NCBI GenBank assembly: GCA_016934895.1
Contig: JAFGRZ010000135.1
Span: forward strand, 1 to 28,704
Length of the DNA: 28,704 nt
From: Candidatus Aminicenantota bacterium
Lineage (GTDB): Bacteria > Acidobacteriota > Aminicenantia > Aminicenantales > UBA8522
Direction of reading: 5' to 3'
Under the pieces are notes generated by a model. It searched no databases. It saw only the letters and a program-made list of their open reading frames with translations, and had not been told where the DNA came from. Every line of letters begins with the position of its first letter. Within the stretch, counting starts at the first letter, position 1. Positions 15,301 through 22,719 of this stretch are shown piece by piece. The position numbers were made by a program, and so were the translations under genes.

Positions 15301-16163
15301 TCGCCCGGGGGATCGGGCGGATGATCATCTCTCCCGTGAGGAAGCTTCTGACGGGCACGCGGGAGGTCGGCCTGGGAAACCTCGAGATCTCAATCGAGCA
15401 CCGCTCCCACGACGAGATGAAAACGCTGGTCGACGGATTTAACGCCATGATCAAGGACCTGAAACGACACCAGCAGGAAATCGCCGACCTGGGCAAGAAA
15501 GTGGCCTGGGCGGAGATGGCCCAAAAGGTGGCCCACGAGATCAAGAATCCCCTGACTCCAATCCAACTTTCGGCGGAACACATCCTCCGCGTCTACGAGG
15601 ACAAGAGCGGCGATTTCGAGCCGGCCCTCCGCGAGTCGGCCTCCTACATTATCAGCGAAGTCGAGAATCTGCGGCGCATCGCCCAGGAGTTCCTGGCACT
15701 CAGCCGGGTCGCCAGCCTTAAAAAAGGATTTTTCGATTTGAAAGAGGCCGTGGGCGAGGTCGTCACGCCCTACCGGAACGTCATTTCCGAGCGAATCCGA
15801 TTCCGCGAAATCTTTGAAGGGAAAGATTTCCGGGTCGAAGCCGACAAGTCCAAGATCAAGATCGCCGTCCGCAATATCTTTATCAACGCCATTGAAGCGA
15901 TCCGGGACAAGGGAGAGATCGAAATCAGGATGAAGGCCGAAGCGGACCGTCTCAGCCTGAGCGTCAGGGATTCCGGATTGGGAATGGCCAAAGATGTCGT
16001 CGACAGAATCTTCGATTCCTACTTCTCCACCAAGGACGTCGGAACCGGCCTCGGCCTTCCCATCGCCAAAAAGATCGTCGAGGACCACGGCGGAACGATC
16101 CGGGTCGAGAGCGAAGTCCAGAAAGGGACGACGATCACCATCTTCCTTCCGAGAAAGACATAG
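12330..16163 (+). CDS. Giant multi-pass sensor histidine kinase, NtrY-like core
   Basis: A 1277-residue kinase with about 12 membrane segments. One N-terminal helix (15-36) precedes a first outside domain (about 40-250). A block of 7-8 helices (about 254-510) is followed by a second outside domain (about 515-768). Two helices (769-789, 806-828), a third outside domain (about 830-974) and a last helix (975-997) lead into HAMP (about 993-1046). The kinase core is NtrY-like: H-box VAHEIKNPLTPIQLSAEH with phospho-acceptor His1069, N-box NIFINAIEAI (Asn1186), G1 DSGLGM (Asp1214) and G2 GTGLGLPIAKKI (1238-1249). NtrY proteins are usually about 700-750 residues, so this is much enlarged. No response regulator follows; the next gene is a flavodoxin. 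Confidence 0.9.
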   Translation: MKTPAFPVRLRGLRLWILGGFVSSLLFLMLSFLLPRFYAGHGPQKSLRTLRRQAELVKREYSALELSMTARLSHLAGPAFPNEENQVFALFRALSMDPNLEGIAYYNEDAFLEVWMGNVIDFRPSVPGISLLVRNRASVYLVFSARIRESEQIVLFRLLAFRPRLRTPFLSEYHFLKGALGKSGHIEYWDFRDDVSGFEKIFTRHNDEYLGEPHLDSEVRQVFFPLRNQRREIVATVNLTSPSLRSLQSQLREMMILLFAAALALALSLLVIDLARLLLSTSRSPSGSFPLFVLALAGLRAVLMLLSRLEWNPSKPAFSPAQAGFISWRGLTQSPADIFLSALSLGLIVAAFILFVRRLIRVPGRTLSLGQSWLMITFFSSVAFGVLTVYHGFIADLTANSNINLLRFSGDASFLLLHFGIVFMTLSCGGIVFLALDLIRRFSRHWMFALPPLVWTSGIYIGLAARRSDLIPSFVSVAIVALGLPLLALAPKMKKQGIVFALILLAALFNSTDIRLRSSARFSSLVQNFLRDTILAQEDWADFIIQQSLPEIDKKQPAVLSFLRNPDASPLARSLWESTLAAKFNWYSILEVSDAEGAALSRFSLNIPQLYQPEIELPLNPDWTVSRLNVPSLGKEREFILAYKDWFEEDTYLGRTAFSLAVDPEMLPFLYSANPYFELLKVSRLPSLHQQEFGFAIFNEQGHLLFNPHRMTSGITGEVMDRIKRSPQGVWLVFRDKGRTYDSFNFPFQNKVYSFFIPCENILGLTVEFLKLAIFYLALTFLFLLFLPSVLRRRRGAALLWSFSSRVYTAFITVAVISLFLFTLFSHRFFIRTFSQHFQEKAEIHANLARNIMQDFISLQQEEKATLIAPTDDLVLWISSAIATDVNLYGEGRLISSSRREFFDWGLLPDLIDGETFYRIRNENKPFSIQRQKIGEYSFQSLTIPYTIQRSQFLISLPFPFEAQEIAGATEELIEFLVFVSAFLILGVSIFARGIGRMIISPVRKLLTGTREVGLGNLEISIEHRSHDEMKTLVDGFNAMIKDLKRHQQEIADLGKKVAWAEMAQKVAHEIKNPLTPIQLSAEHILRVYEDKSGDFEPALRESASYIISEVENLRRIAQEFLALSRVASLKKGFFDLKEAVGEVVTPYRNVISERIRFREIFEGKDFRVEADKSKIKIAVRNIFINAIEAIRDKGEIEIRMKAEADRLSLSVRDSGLGMAKDVVDRIFDSYFSTKDVGTGLGLPIAKKIVEDHGGTIRVESEVQKGTTITIFLPRKT

Positions 16164-16201
16164 GGCTGGCATTTTCTGTGCCATTGTGGAAAAATGGGGC
16201 T

Positions 16202-16723
16202 ATGTCCAATATCTTGATTGCCTATTACAGCCTGACCGGGAATACAGAGCAGGTCGCGGCCGCCATCTTCGCCGGCCTGCCCGAGCCCAAGGCTTTGAAA
16301 CGGATCGCCGAGGTCAAACGTCTGGACGAATACGATCTCGTCTTCATCGGCTTCCCGGTCCATTCCCACAGCATCCCCGTCCCGGTCGAAAATTGGCTCA
16401 GGGGAATCCCGAAGGGCAAGAAGATTGCCCTCTTCTCCACCCATGGAGCCCACACCGGAAGCCGCCTTTCCCGGGAGGCCGTCGAATATGCCGTCGTCGT
16501 CTCCAGCCAGGCCGAGCTCATCTCCACTTTCTCCTGCCGGGGCAAGGTCTCGCCCCAGGCTCTCGAAGTCCTCGGCCGGTCACCGGAGCATGAAGTCTGG
16601 ACGGAAATGGCGGCCTCGGCCCGCACTCATCCCGACGACAACGACCTTGAGGATGCAGCGAATTTTGCGCGCCGGGTTCTGACGATTAGCCGTGATCAAG
16701 AAGGCTGGAGGTCCGGCGGCTGA
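16202..16723 (+). CDS. Flavodoxin-family protein
   Basis: A 173-residue flavodoxin-like protein. It opens SNILIAYYSLTGNTEQVAAA, where YSLTGNTEQVA is the FMN-phosphate loop. GFPVHSHSIP and ALFSTHGAHTGS occupy the usual positions of the two flavin-flanking loops. It is probably a cytoplasmic electron carrier or flavin-dependent reductase partner. The ATG at 16202 is preferred to an upstream in-frame GTG at 16178 because flavodoxins start two to four residues before the first strand; only a weak GGGG precedes it. It lies 38 nt after the kinase stop, so co-transcription is possible. Its 3' end overlaps the convergent epimerase gene by 28 bp. Confidence 0.8.
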   Translation: MSNILIAYYSLTGNTEQVAAAIFAGLPEPKALKRIAEVKRLDEYDLVFIGFPVHSHSIPVPVENWLRGIPKGKKIALFSTHGAHTGSRLSREAVEYAVVVSSQAELISTFSCRGKVSPQALEVLGRSPEHEVWTEMAASARTHPDDNDLEDAANFARRVLTISRDQEGWRSGG

Positions 16724-17133
16724 GGTTTTCGTCCCTGCCTGATTTCAACCAACACTCCGTTCAGGCTCTTGGGGTGAATGAAGGCCACCCGGGCTCCCCC
16801 CGCTCCGAGCTGAGGCTTTTCCGAGATGAACTGGACGCCGGCTTCCGTGAGCTCCCGGAAGGCCGCTTCGATATCATCGACCTCAAGCGTGAAGTGTTGA
16901 ACGCCTTCTCCCCGTTTTTCCAGAAACTGGGCGACCGGGGAGCCCTTGCCGAGCGGCGAAAGAAGCTCGATCATGGAGCCCTCGCTGAATCGGAGATGGA
17001 CAACGCGCACGCCCCCCTCCGGGATCTCTTCGATGGAACTTGGCACGGCTCCGAACAGGGCCACCCACCGGGCTAAACTCTCTTCCAGGTCGGCAACCGC
17101 AATCCCGATATGGTGGATGCCTTTGATTTTCAA
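16696..17133 (-). CDS. mce: Methylmalonyl-CoA epimerase
   Basis: A 145-residue VOC-superfamily enzyme that interconverts the 2S and 2R forms of methylmalonyl-CoA. Family motifs are IHHIGIAVADLEES at the start, the metal-site regions VVHLRFSEGSMIELLSP and GVQHFTLEVDDIEAAF, and the closing strand HPKSLNGVLVEI with the last metal-ligand Glu. The length is normal. It starts at TTG 17133, which overlaps the MeaB stop (TTGA at 17130-17133), and AAGGA lies 6 nt before it, so it is translationally coupled to meaB. Together they point to propionate or succinate-propionate metabolism through methylmalonyl-CoA. The mutase itself is not in the window. Confidence 0.92.
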   Translation of the reverse strand: MKIKGIHHIGIAVADLEESLARWVALFGAVPSSIEEIPEGGVRVVHLRFSEGSMIELLSPLGKGSPVAQFLEKRGEGVQHFTLEVDDIEAAFRELTEAGVQFISEKPQLGAGGARVAFIHPKSLNGVLVEIRQGRKPQPPDLQPS

Positions 17134-18059
17134 CGTTTTTCCTTGAGCCGGGAAATGAGCTCATCCGCGACGGTATAAGGATCCGTTTGGCGGTGATATA
17201 TTTCATCGACATAGCGATCGATAACCGAAGCCGGAATATCCCGGCTGATGAGCCGATCGATTTTCTCTCTCATCACATCTTTCAGCATCCAGGAGAGAAG
17301 CTTTTTCCGGCGAACCTCTTGGCCAGGACCGTCCCGGGTGAGCATGCGCCGCTCGATCTCGGCCATCACCTCATCCATTCCCTTTCCCTTTGTGGCCACG
17401 GTCTGGACCACGGCCGGGAGATCGGGAGTGGACAGGCCCATCTCGAGCATCGCCCGAAGCTGCCGCTGCATCTTTTCGGCGCCGGGATGGTCGGCCTTGT
17501 TGATGACAAAGATATCGGCGATCTCCATGATCCCGGCCTTAAAGGTCTGGATTTCATCGCCGGCTCCCGGCGTGAGGACCACAAGGATCAGGTCGGCCAA
17601 CTTGACAACCTCAACCTCGTCTTGACCGACGCCGACCGTCTCAACGAGGACGTAATCCTTGCCGGCCGCTTCGAAAATGGTGATCGCCTCTCCCGCCGCC
17701 TTGGCCAGGCCGCCGAGATGGCCGCGCGTCGCCATGCTGCGGATGAACACTTCGGAGTCGATGCTGTGCCGCATCATCCGGATCCGGTCGCCCAAGATGG
17801 CTCCTCCGCTGAAGGGAGAAGAAGGGTCGACGGCCACGATCCCAATCCTTCGGCCGGCCGCGCGCAGCCGGCCGATGAGCTGGTCGACCAGAGTGCTCTT
17901 CCCGGTTCCGGGCGCCCCTGTAATCCCCAGCACGACGGCGTCTTGGCGACAGGCAAAAATTTGCTTCATCAATCGCTGGGCGCCGTCCGTGTCGTTTTCA
18001 ACAAGAGAGATGGCCCTGGCGATGGCCCGGGGATTCCCTCTTCGTATCTCTCTGATCAA
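17130..18059 (-). CDS. meaB: MeaB/ArgK G-protein chaperone of methylmalonyl-CoA mutase
   Basis: A GTPase that protects and reloads B12-dependent methylmalonyl-CoA mutase. From the TTG at 18059 it has 309 residues, the usual size. Family marks are RAIARAISLVEN at the N-terminus, Walker A GAPGTGKST (48-56), AVDPSSPFSGGAILGDRIRM, the switch-like VETVGVGQDEVEV, and base-specificity motif NKAD (187-190). The frame stays open to an ATG at 18287, but those 76 extra codons have no family likeness and span the predicted promoter, so a downstream start is preferred. CTG 18068 is an alternative. The stop overlaps the mce start. Likely an operon with mce. Confidence 0.88.
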   Translation of the reverse strand: MIREIRRGNPRAIARAISLVENDTDGAQRLMKQIFACRQDAVVLGITGAPGTGKSTLVDQLIGRLRAAGRRIGIVAVDPSSPFSGGAILGDRIRMMRHSIDSEVFIRSMATRGHLGGLAKAAGEAITIFEAAGKDYVLVETVGVGQDEVEVVKLADLILVVLTPGAGDEIQTFKAGIMEIADIFVINKADHPGAEKMQRQLRAMLEMGLSTPDLPAVVQTVATKGKGMDEVMAEIERRMLTRDGPGQEVRRKKLLSWMLKDVMREKIDRLISRDIPASVIDRYVDEIYHRQTDPYTVADELISRLKEKR

Positions 18060-18180
18060 ATCTCTCAGTGCTCCAACAAGACCTTCCGGGCAAAATGGGG
18101 GACTCTCTCCCGGCGGTTTCCCCGTTCTTCGAGTGATGATGAATCCACAGGTCTCTCTTTTTCTGTCTATTGGCTTTTTT

Positions 18181-18209
18181 ATCTTACTTTTTGAGGGGAC
18201 GAGAATCAA
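18181..18209 (-). promoter_or_regulatory. Promoter of meaB-mce
   Basis: On the minus strand TTGATT (18209-18204), a 17-bp spacer, then TAAGAT (18186-18181). Predicted start near 18174, giving a leader of about 115 nt to the preferred TTG start. The rest of the 18060-18335 stretch shows a perfect hairpin CGGCCC-AAA-GGGCCG (18262-18276) without a T run, and no riboswitch was recognised. Confidence 0.42.
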
Positions 18210-18335
18210 GCGGATTGTAGAGACCCCAAATGGCCGTTGGGATCCCGCGTTATACTCGGGACGGCCCAAAGGGCCGGATGGCTTCACGTTGTTCGCAAAG
18301 ACAATTTTCTATCGGCAATTTCGGGTACAGACCGA

Positions 18336-20021
18336 TCATCCGGACGGCCGCTCATTCTCGATCGTCACCGTAAGTCCGCCCACGGCGCCTCTCCCGGTTT
18401 CCAGGTTCCGGATGATCACCCGGCATTCGTAGGTCCCGGGGGCCAGTTTGAATTCGGCGTCATGCGGGGCTCTCATTTTCGAGAGCTCGGCGGATGTCCG
18501 CTCCTGTCGCTTCAAGTCGATGGTGTTTCCGTCCTCATCGAAGACGAGGCTGACAATTTCGACCCGGCCTTGGATAACCTCGGAGATCTTTTCGAGAGGC
18601 AGCTCTGCCGATATGCACAGATTGACCGTCCCGTCGGCCGGACACGGCCTGCGCTTCACAGTGAACCTGATCGGCGTCTGGTAAACGGGATCTTCATTCA
18701 AGGCCAGGTCGACGAGATGGAGCATTCTCTCGAGTTCATTGTATTCTTTGAACAGCTTGGGATTATAGTATCCCTTTTGGGCATGAACTTCGCAATCCGG
18801 CCGGCTAACCTCGACCCGGATCGGGTGAAAGGCGCCGTCCCATTTTTCATCCACCGGGTATCCGAGGACATAATAGCACCCGGTCAGATTCTGGATCCTC
18901 TCGATGTGCTCCGCGTAGCGATTGATATTGCCGAAGTACTGGCCCCCCGTATCATTGGTCAGCTTTTGAAGAGTGAACACGCCCATCGTCCGGGTCTCTT
19001 TCTTGAGGCTGGCTCCGGCGTCTTCCGTGTCCAGCGCATAGATGATGCAGTTCGCGGCCGTCAACTCGCTGAGCATGTCTTCGTAGCGCTGTTTGAGGAG
19101 GGAATTCCCGAAGCTCCCGAAACGCACGTCCCCATAAGGAGCCTGAATTCCATAGATAAGAGAATAGGGAACGCCGGAAGAGAAAAGAACGATGTTTTTT
19201 TGGCCCGGTATGTAGCGGAGAGCCTTGGCGAGATCGGTGATCCGGTCGGCGAAGGCCACGGCGTGGAGTTCGCCTTTCTCGGCGAACTTCCATGATCTGA
19301 GCTCCAGAGAGCTGTCAAAATCGGGCCGAGCTCCCATGTCGGGCAGCCGTTTCTCCGGCCCCCGCAGGGTGGCCCGGCCCCAGGCCCCGGCATCGGCCGG
19401 GTTTTGTCCTGTCACAGCCGCATAATATTTTTCCTGCAGGTTCTCCACGCGGCCTGAAAGCCTCTTCAAACCGAAGGCATCAACAACCTCCCGGACTTTC
19501 TGGTGATCGGCGGTCAGAGACTCCCAAAGATCGAGACCCTCCAGCCCGGAATAGGAGAGCACGCCCACCTCGTCCGTCGGCCGCAACCGGGAATCGATGA
19601 AATGAAGAGCCGCTTCCTTGGCCTTCCGGAGCCCTTTGGGAGTGTTATAGGCAAAATCAAAGAACAGGAAGAATTTGCGCGGCATCAGGTTTCGCGAAGG
19701 AAGAGGGGGGGGTTCCTCCAAACTCATCCCGCGTTCTTCAGTGCCTTGAGCAGGTCGCCTCAGGGTGTGCTTTTCGAATTCAGTGATAACGTGCTCTTTT
19801 CCGTTGTCAAAGACACGAAAATCGTCCTTGGTCAAATCGACAATGGGATTGCCTTTCTTGTCGACGACGAAGACCTGGACGAGCTTCAGCGTCACGGTGA
19901 CTTCATGGCGGATTTCGGCCTTCTCTTGCTGTTCGTGTTCAAGCCGTAAGGCCGGGAGAGAAACGGCAAGCGCCGCCATCGTCAAGAAAAGGGCGGCAAG
20001 CCCGGGGGCCGTGGATTTCAT
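18336..20021 (-). CDS. Exported VWFA-related domain protein (acidobacterial type)
   Basis: A 561-residue protein with a signal peptide (about 1-24). A short beta domain follows, VQVFVVDKKGNPIVDLTKDDFRVFDNG (about 49-74), which is the usual lead-in of the VWFA-related family abundant in Acidobacteria (TIGR03436 type). The A-domain begins at KFFLFFDFAYNT (116-127) and runs past FADRITDLAKALRYIPGQKNIVLFSSG and TGGQYFGN to about residue 400. The metal-site motif is degenerate: after Asp122 the usual DxSxS serines are replaced by Ala and Asn. A C-terminal beta-rich region of about 130 residues follows. Function is unknown; such proteins are thought to mediate surface or periplasmic protein contacts. 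It has its own promoter. Confidence 0.85.
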   Translation of the reverse strand: MKSTAPGLAALFLTMAALAVSLPALRLEHEQQEKAEIRHEVTVTLKLVQVFVVDKKGNPIVDLTKDDFRVFDNGKEHVITEFEKHTLRRPAQGTEERGMSLEEPPPLPSRNLMPRKFFLFFDFAYNTPKGLRKAKEAALHFIDSRLRPTDEVGVLSYSGLEGLDLWESLTADHQKVREVVDAFGLKRLSGRVENLQEKYYAAVTGQNPADAGAWGRATLRGPEKRLPDMGARPDFDSSLELRSWKFAEKGELHAVAFADRITDLAKALRYIPGQKNIVLFSSGVPYSLIYGIQAPYGDVRFGSFGNSLLKQRYEDMLSELTAANCIIYALDTEDAGASLKKETRTMGVFTLQKLTNDTGGQYFGNINRYAEHIERIQNLTGCYYVLGYPVDEKWDGAFHPIRVEVSRPDCEVHAQKGYYNPKLFKEYNELERMLHLVDLALNEDPVYQTPIRFTVKRRPCPADGTVNLCISAELPLEKISEVIQGRVEIVSLVFDEDGNTIDLKRQERTSAELSKMRAPHDAEFKLAPGTYECRVIIRNLETGRGAVGGLTVTIENERPSG

Positions 20022-20036
20022 TTTCCCTGCTCATTT

Positions 20037-20065
20037 ATTTTAGCTTTGTACCCCGGGAAACGCAA
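20037..20065 (-). promoter_or_regulatory. Promoter of the VWFA-related gene
   Basis: On the minus strand TTGCGT (20065-20060), 17 bp, then TAAAAT (20042-20037). Predicted start is near 20030, leaving a leader of about 9 nt before the ATG at 20021; only a weak AGGGAAA precedes the start codon. Confidence 0.5.
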
Positions 20066-20149
20066 GGAAACCGCCCCGGTGGCCCATCCCAGATCGGTGA
20101 TTCGCTGGGGGACAAGGAGAAAAAGATGCGCCCACCGGCCCTCCTGGCG

Positions 20150-20178
20150 TTGACAGCCGCCTTTATTTCCGCTACATT
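20150..20178 (+). promoter_or_regulatory. Promoter for a leaderless transcript
   Basis: A perfect TTGACA (20150-20155), 17 bp, then TACATT (20173-20178). The start codon ATG begins at 20185, seven bases after the -10 box, exactly where transcription should begin. There is therefore almost no room for a ribosome site. Confidence 0.6.
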
Positions 20179-20184
20179 CGAAAG

Positions 20185-20454
20185 ATGACCGGCGTTTTCT
20201 TTCGTTTCCTTTTTTACATCATCCTCGCTTACGTCATCTATCTTTTTGTTCGCTTGTTGTTATTTCCGCGGCGCCTCTCCCGGCGAGACCGGCCGCGGCC
20301 ACGGCTTTCCGGGATGATGGTCAAAGACGAGGTCTGCAACACTTACCTCCCAAAGGACGAGGCGATCCTGGATAGAATCGACGGAAAAGACCATTATTTC
20401 TGTTCGGAGGCCTGCCGGAGGAAATTCCTGGACGAGCGGAAAGCCGGGGACTGA
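20185..20454 (+). CDS. Small membrane protein with YHS/TRASH-like metal motif (PP0621-like)
   Basis: An 89-residue protein. One helix (about 6-28, FLFYIILAYVIYLFVRLLLF) is followed by a basic stretch RRLSRRDRPRPR. A short C-terminal domain reads MVKDEVCNTYLPKDEA ... DHYFCSEACRRKF. Cys51, Cys73 and Cys77, possibly with His70, could bind a metal, as in YHS or TRASH modules and PP0621-type proteins. The basic stretch predicts that the metal domain is cytoplasmic. The start codon coincides with the predicted transcription start. It is convergent with acylphosphatase, with only 9 bp between the stops. Function is unknown; metal sensing or delivery is a guess. Confidence 0.78.
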   Translation: MTGVFFRFLFYIILAYVIYLFVRLLLFPRRLSRRDRPRPRLSGMMVKDEVCNTYLPKDEAILDRIDGKDHYFCSEACRRKFLDERKAGD

Positions 20455-20463
20455 TCCTCGAGG

Positions 20464-20742
20464 TCAGACCCAGGCGATCCGGAAATCCCGGAATTCATCG
20501 CGGAAGTCGTCCCAGGCGACGGTGACGTTCTCGACAGTGGCCGCGGGCGGCCCCTGTTTCAGCTTGGCAAGCAGGGCTTCGAGATCTTCCTTCTCCCCTT
20601 CCGCCAGAACCTCGACCCGGCCATCCCGCAGATTCTTGACCCAGCCTGTCAGTCCGAGGGAGGCCGCCCACCGCCGGGTGTGATCTCGAAAAAACACGCC
20701 CTGGACGCGTCCGGAGACAACGATATGGCTCCTTGCTTTCAT
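20464..20742 (-). CDS. acyP: Acylphosphatase
   Basis: A 92-residue enzyme that hydrolyses acyl-phosphates such as carbamoyl- or acetyl-phosphate analogues. The full family signature is present: GRVQGVFFRDHTRRWA with catalytic Arg19, and GWVKNLRDGRVEVLAEG with catalytic Asn37. The length is exactly typical. GGAAAGG lies just before the ATG. It is divergent from thiD. A GTATG-CTAA-CATAC inverted repeat at 20754-20767 sits in the gap and supplies -10-like hexamers in both directions, but no good -35 boxes were found. Confidence 0.95.
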   Translation of the reverse strand: MKARSHIVVSGRVQGVFFRDHTRRWAASLGLTGWVKNLRDGRVEVLAEGEKEDLEALLAKLKQGPPAATVENVTVAWDDFRDEFRDFRIAWV

Positions 20743-20833
20743 CGGCCTTTCCAGTATGCTAACATACGGCCGGCGAGTCGTAAAGCCTTGATGCCATTCA
20801 TTGAATCCCTCTCCATTCCGGTCGGAGTCCGTC

Positions 20834-21604
20834 TTGGATAAAGTGCTGGTCTCAATCGCCGGATTCGATCCCTCCGCTGGAGCCGGCGTTCTTCTGGATA
20901 TGGCCGTCTTCCGGAGCTTCGGATTCCCGGGGGCGGGTCTCCTGACCGCGGCAACGGCTCAAAACAGCCGGCGGGTTGAGGCGGTCCGTTGTCTGGGCGG
21001 TCCGTTTCTTCACCGGCAGTACCAAATCCTGGTCCAGGATGTGGCCCCCGCCGGTATCAAGGTCGGCATGCTCGGCGGCAAAGAGAACATTCCCGTTCTC
21101 GGGCGCATCCTGGACGATCAACGGGGACTTCCCATCGTCGTCGACCCTGTTTTCCGGTCGAGCTCGGGCCGGTGGCTTATTGAAAAAAGGGCCGTCCCCT
21201 CCTATCTCGACCGGATCAAAGGCCGGATAACACTGCTGACCCCGAATCTGGACGAGGCCGCCTTAATCTCCGGACGCAGCCTGCGACGACCCGAAGACAT
21301 GAAAGAGGCCGCCCGCCGGGTCGCTGAGCGCCTGGCCGCTCCCTGCTTGATCAAGGGCGGACACCTTGCCCGAGAAGCTGTGGATGTGCTCTACGACGGC
21401 GAACGCTGCGTTCTCTTCCGACACAAAAAGAAAGCCAAGGACGTCCACGGCACGGGCTGTTTCCTCTCTTCCAGCCTCCTCTGCTACCTCGTCATGAAAA
21501 AACCCCTCGTCGAAGCCTGCTCTCTCGCTATTGATCTCACTCAGGACGCGATCCATAAGGCCCGGCGCTTGGGAAAGGGCCGGGCTGTCCTATCCCCATT
21601 CTAA
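20834..21604 (+). CDS. thiD: Hydroxymethylpyrimidine/phosphomethylpyrimidine kinase
   Basis: A ribokinase-fold kinase of thiamin synthesis that phosphorylates HMP and HMP-phosphate. It opens KVLVSIAGFDPSAGAGVLLD, has the substrate-binding ATAQNS (Gln43) and the PNLDEAALISG segment, and the anion-hole motif HGTGCFLSS (GTGC at 206-209). The TTG at 20834 is chosen because GGAG lies 6 nt before it and the family starts a few residues before VLVSIAG; an upstream TTG at 20801 would add 11 unconserved residues. No other thiamin gene is nearby. Pyridoxal kinase activity is known in some relatives and cannot be ruled out. Confidence 0.88.
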   Translation: MDKVLVSIAGFDPSAGAGVLLDMAVFRSFGFPGAGLLTAATAQNSRRVEAVRCLGGPFLHRQYQILVQDVAPAGIKVGMLGGKENIPVLGRILDDQRGLPIVVDPVFRSSSGRWLIEKRAVPSYLDRIKGRITLLTPNLDEAALISGRSLRRPEDMKEAARRVAERLAAPCLIKGGHLAREAVDVLYDGERCVLFRHKKKAKDVHGTGCFLSSSLLCYLVMKKPLVEACSLAIDLTQDAIHKARRLGKGRAVLSPF

Positions 21605-21689
21605 GGTGCGTCTCACAGACATCTTGATTTTGAGATCAGACGATAAGACGGACCGCCGCAGGAGGAGTTTAAGGGGGATGGCGGACTCT

Positions 21690-22703
21690 CTACCGGCCGG
21701 CCTCTGCGGGATCCCGGGAACCGTCCGCTTTGATGACGTCATCCGCTCGTTCCCGTATCTGAGGCGAGAAAATCACGCCCTGCCTTTCGGCGGCTTGAAG
21801 GTTGAGGTGAAGTCGCACCCGGCTCATGGTTTGAATGGGAATGCGGCCGGGGTCCTCGCCGTTCTTGATCCGGAGAGCGATCTCACCGGTTCTATAGCCC
21901 ATCTCGTAAAAGTCCCAGCCCATGGCCGCACAGGCGCCCAGCCGGGCGAACAGAGGGAATCCGCCGAACAACGGAACCCCGTTCTCTTGGGCCAGCCGTC
22001 CCAGGGTTTCAAAGGCTGCGTTGATCGTGTTGTCCGAGATCGGGAAGATCGCATCGATCTTGCGGTTGAGCAGCATCTGGCCGGACAGCAGGACTTCGTT
22101 GGAATTGGCCACGGGCTGGGAGATCACCTCGAAGCCCAGCTCGGCGGCCCCTTCCTGCAGCAGCCGGAGGTAGTATTCGGAATTGAGTTCAGCCGGTGTC
22201 CATAGCGTCCCGATCCTTTTGGCTCCGGGCAGGGCCTCGCGAATAAAACCGAGAATCTGCTTGATCGGCCCGGTCGAGGCGACTCCGGTGATGTTTCTGA
22301 CGTGATTTTCGGCGGACCGGCCCACACCAAGAAGATACGGATTCGCCACGGAGGTGAAGACCACAGGAACCTTGGGAGCGGCTATGATGGCGGCCTGCAA
22401 ACACTGCGTGGACAAGGCCACGATCATGTCCGTTTTCTCCTCGACGTACTGATGGGCGATCTGCTGGGCTTCCGTGGTGTCTCCCCCGGCGGTCCGCTCC
22501 ATTAAGCGGATATCCACGCCGTCTCCCAGACCCCCATCCTTCAGTGCCTGAATGAATCCCCTCCGGGCCTCATTCAGCGTCGGGGCGTCGGTGATCTGGA
22601 AAATGCCGAAAGTATAGAGCCGCTCTTCAGGAGCCCGGCAGCCCGGGAGCAGGGCGACCAACAAGAGAAAAAAAGCCGGGCTGATGAGGACAAGTCTTCT
22701 CAT
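21690..22703 (-). CDS. ABC-type substrate-binding lipoprotein (PF04392-like), orphan
   Basis: A 337-residue lipoprotein from the ATG at 22703. The signal peptide MRRLVLISPAFFLLLVALLPGC ends in a lipobox-like LPGC with Cys22. The mature part is a periplasmic-binding fold of the ABC_sub_bind type: YTFGIFQITDAPTLNEARRG, TDMIVALSTQCLQAA, PVVFTSVANPYLLG, ITGVASTGP, PISDNTINAAFETLG and PLFGGFPLFARLGACAAMGW. The frame is open to a GTG at 22799, but the predicted -10 box lies at 22725-22720, so the shorter form is preferred. No permease or ATPase gene is in the window; thiD follows convergently. The ligand is unknown; relatives include tryptophan/tyrosine and other small-molecule binders. Confidence 0.83.
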   Translation of the reverse strand: MRRLVLISPAFFLLLVALLPGCRAPEERLYTFGIFQITDAPTLNEARRGFIQALKDGGLGDGVDIRLMERTAGGDTTEAQQIAHQYVEEKTDMIVALSTQCLQAAIIAAPKVPVVFTSVANPYLLGVGRSAENHVRNITGVASTGPIKQILGFIREALPGAKRIGTLWTPAELNSEYYLRLLQEGAAELGFEVISQPVANSNEVLLSGQMLLNRKIDAIFPISDNTINAAFETLGRLAQENGVPLFGGFPLFARLGACAAMGWDFYEMGYRTGEIALRIKNGEDPGRIPIQTMSRVRLHLNLQAAERQGVIFSPQIRERADDVIKADGSRDPAEAGR

Positions 22704-22719
22704 GCGGTTCTTCAGTGCC

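Noticed and set aside
18262..18276. Perfect hairpin CGGCCC-AAA-GGGCCG as a terminator
   Set aside because: It has no T run on either strand, so an intrinsic terminator is not supported.
18060..18287. N-terminal extension of MeaB to the ATG at 18287
   Set aside because: No family similarity, and the predicted promoter lies within it. Kept only as an alternative.
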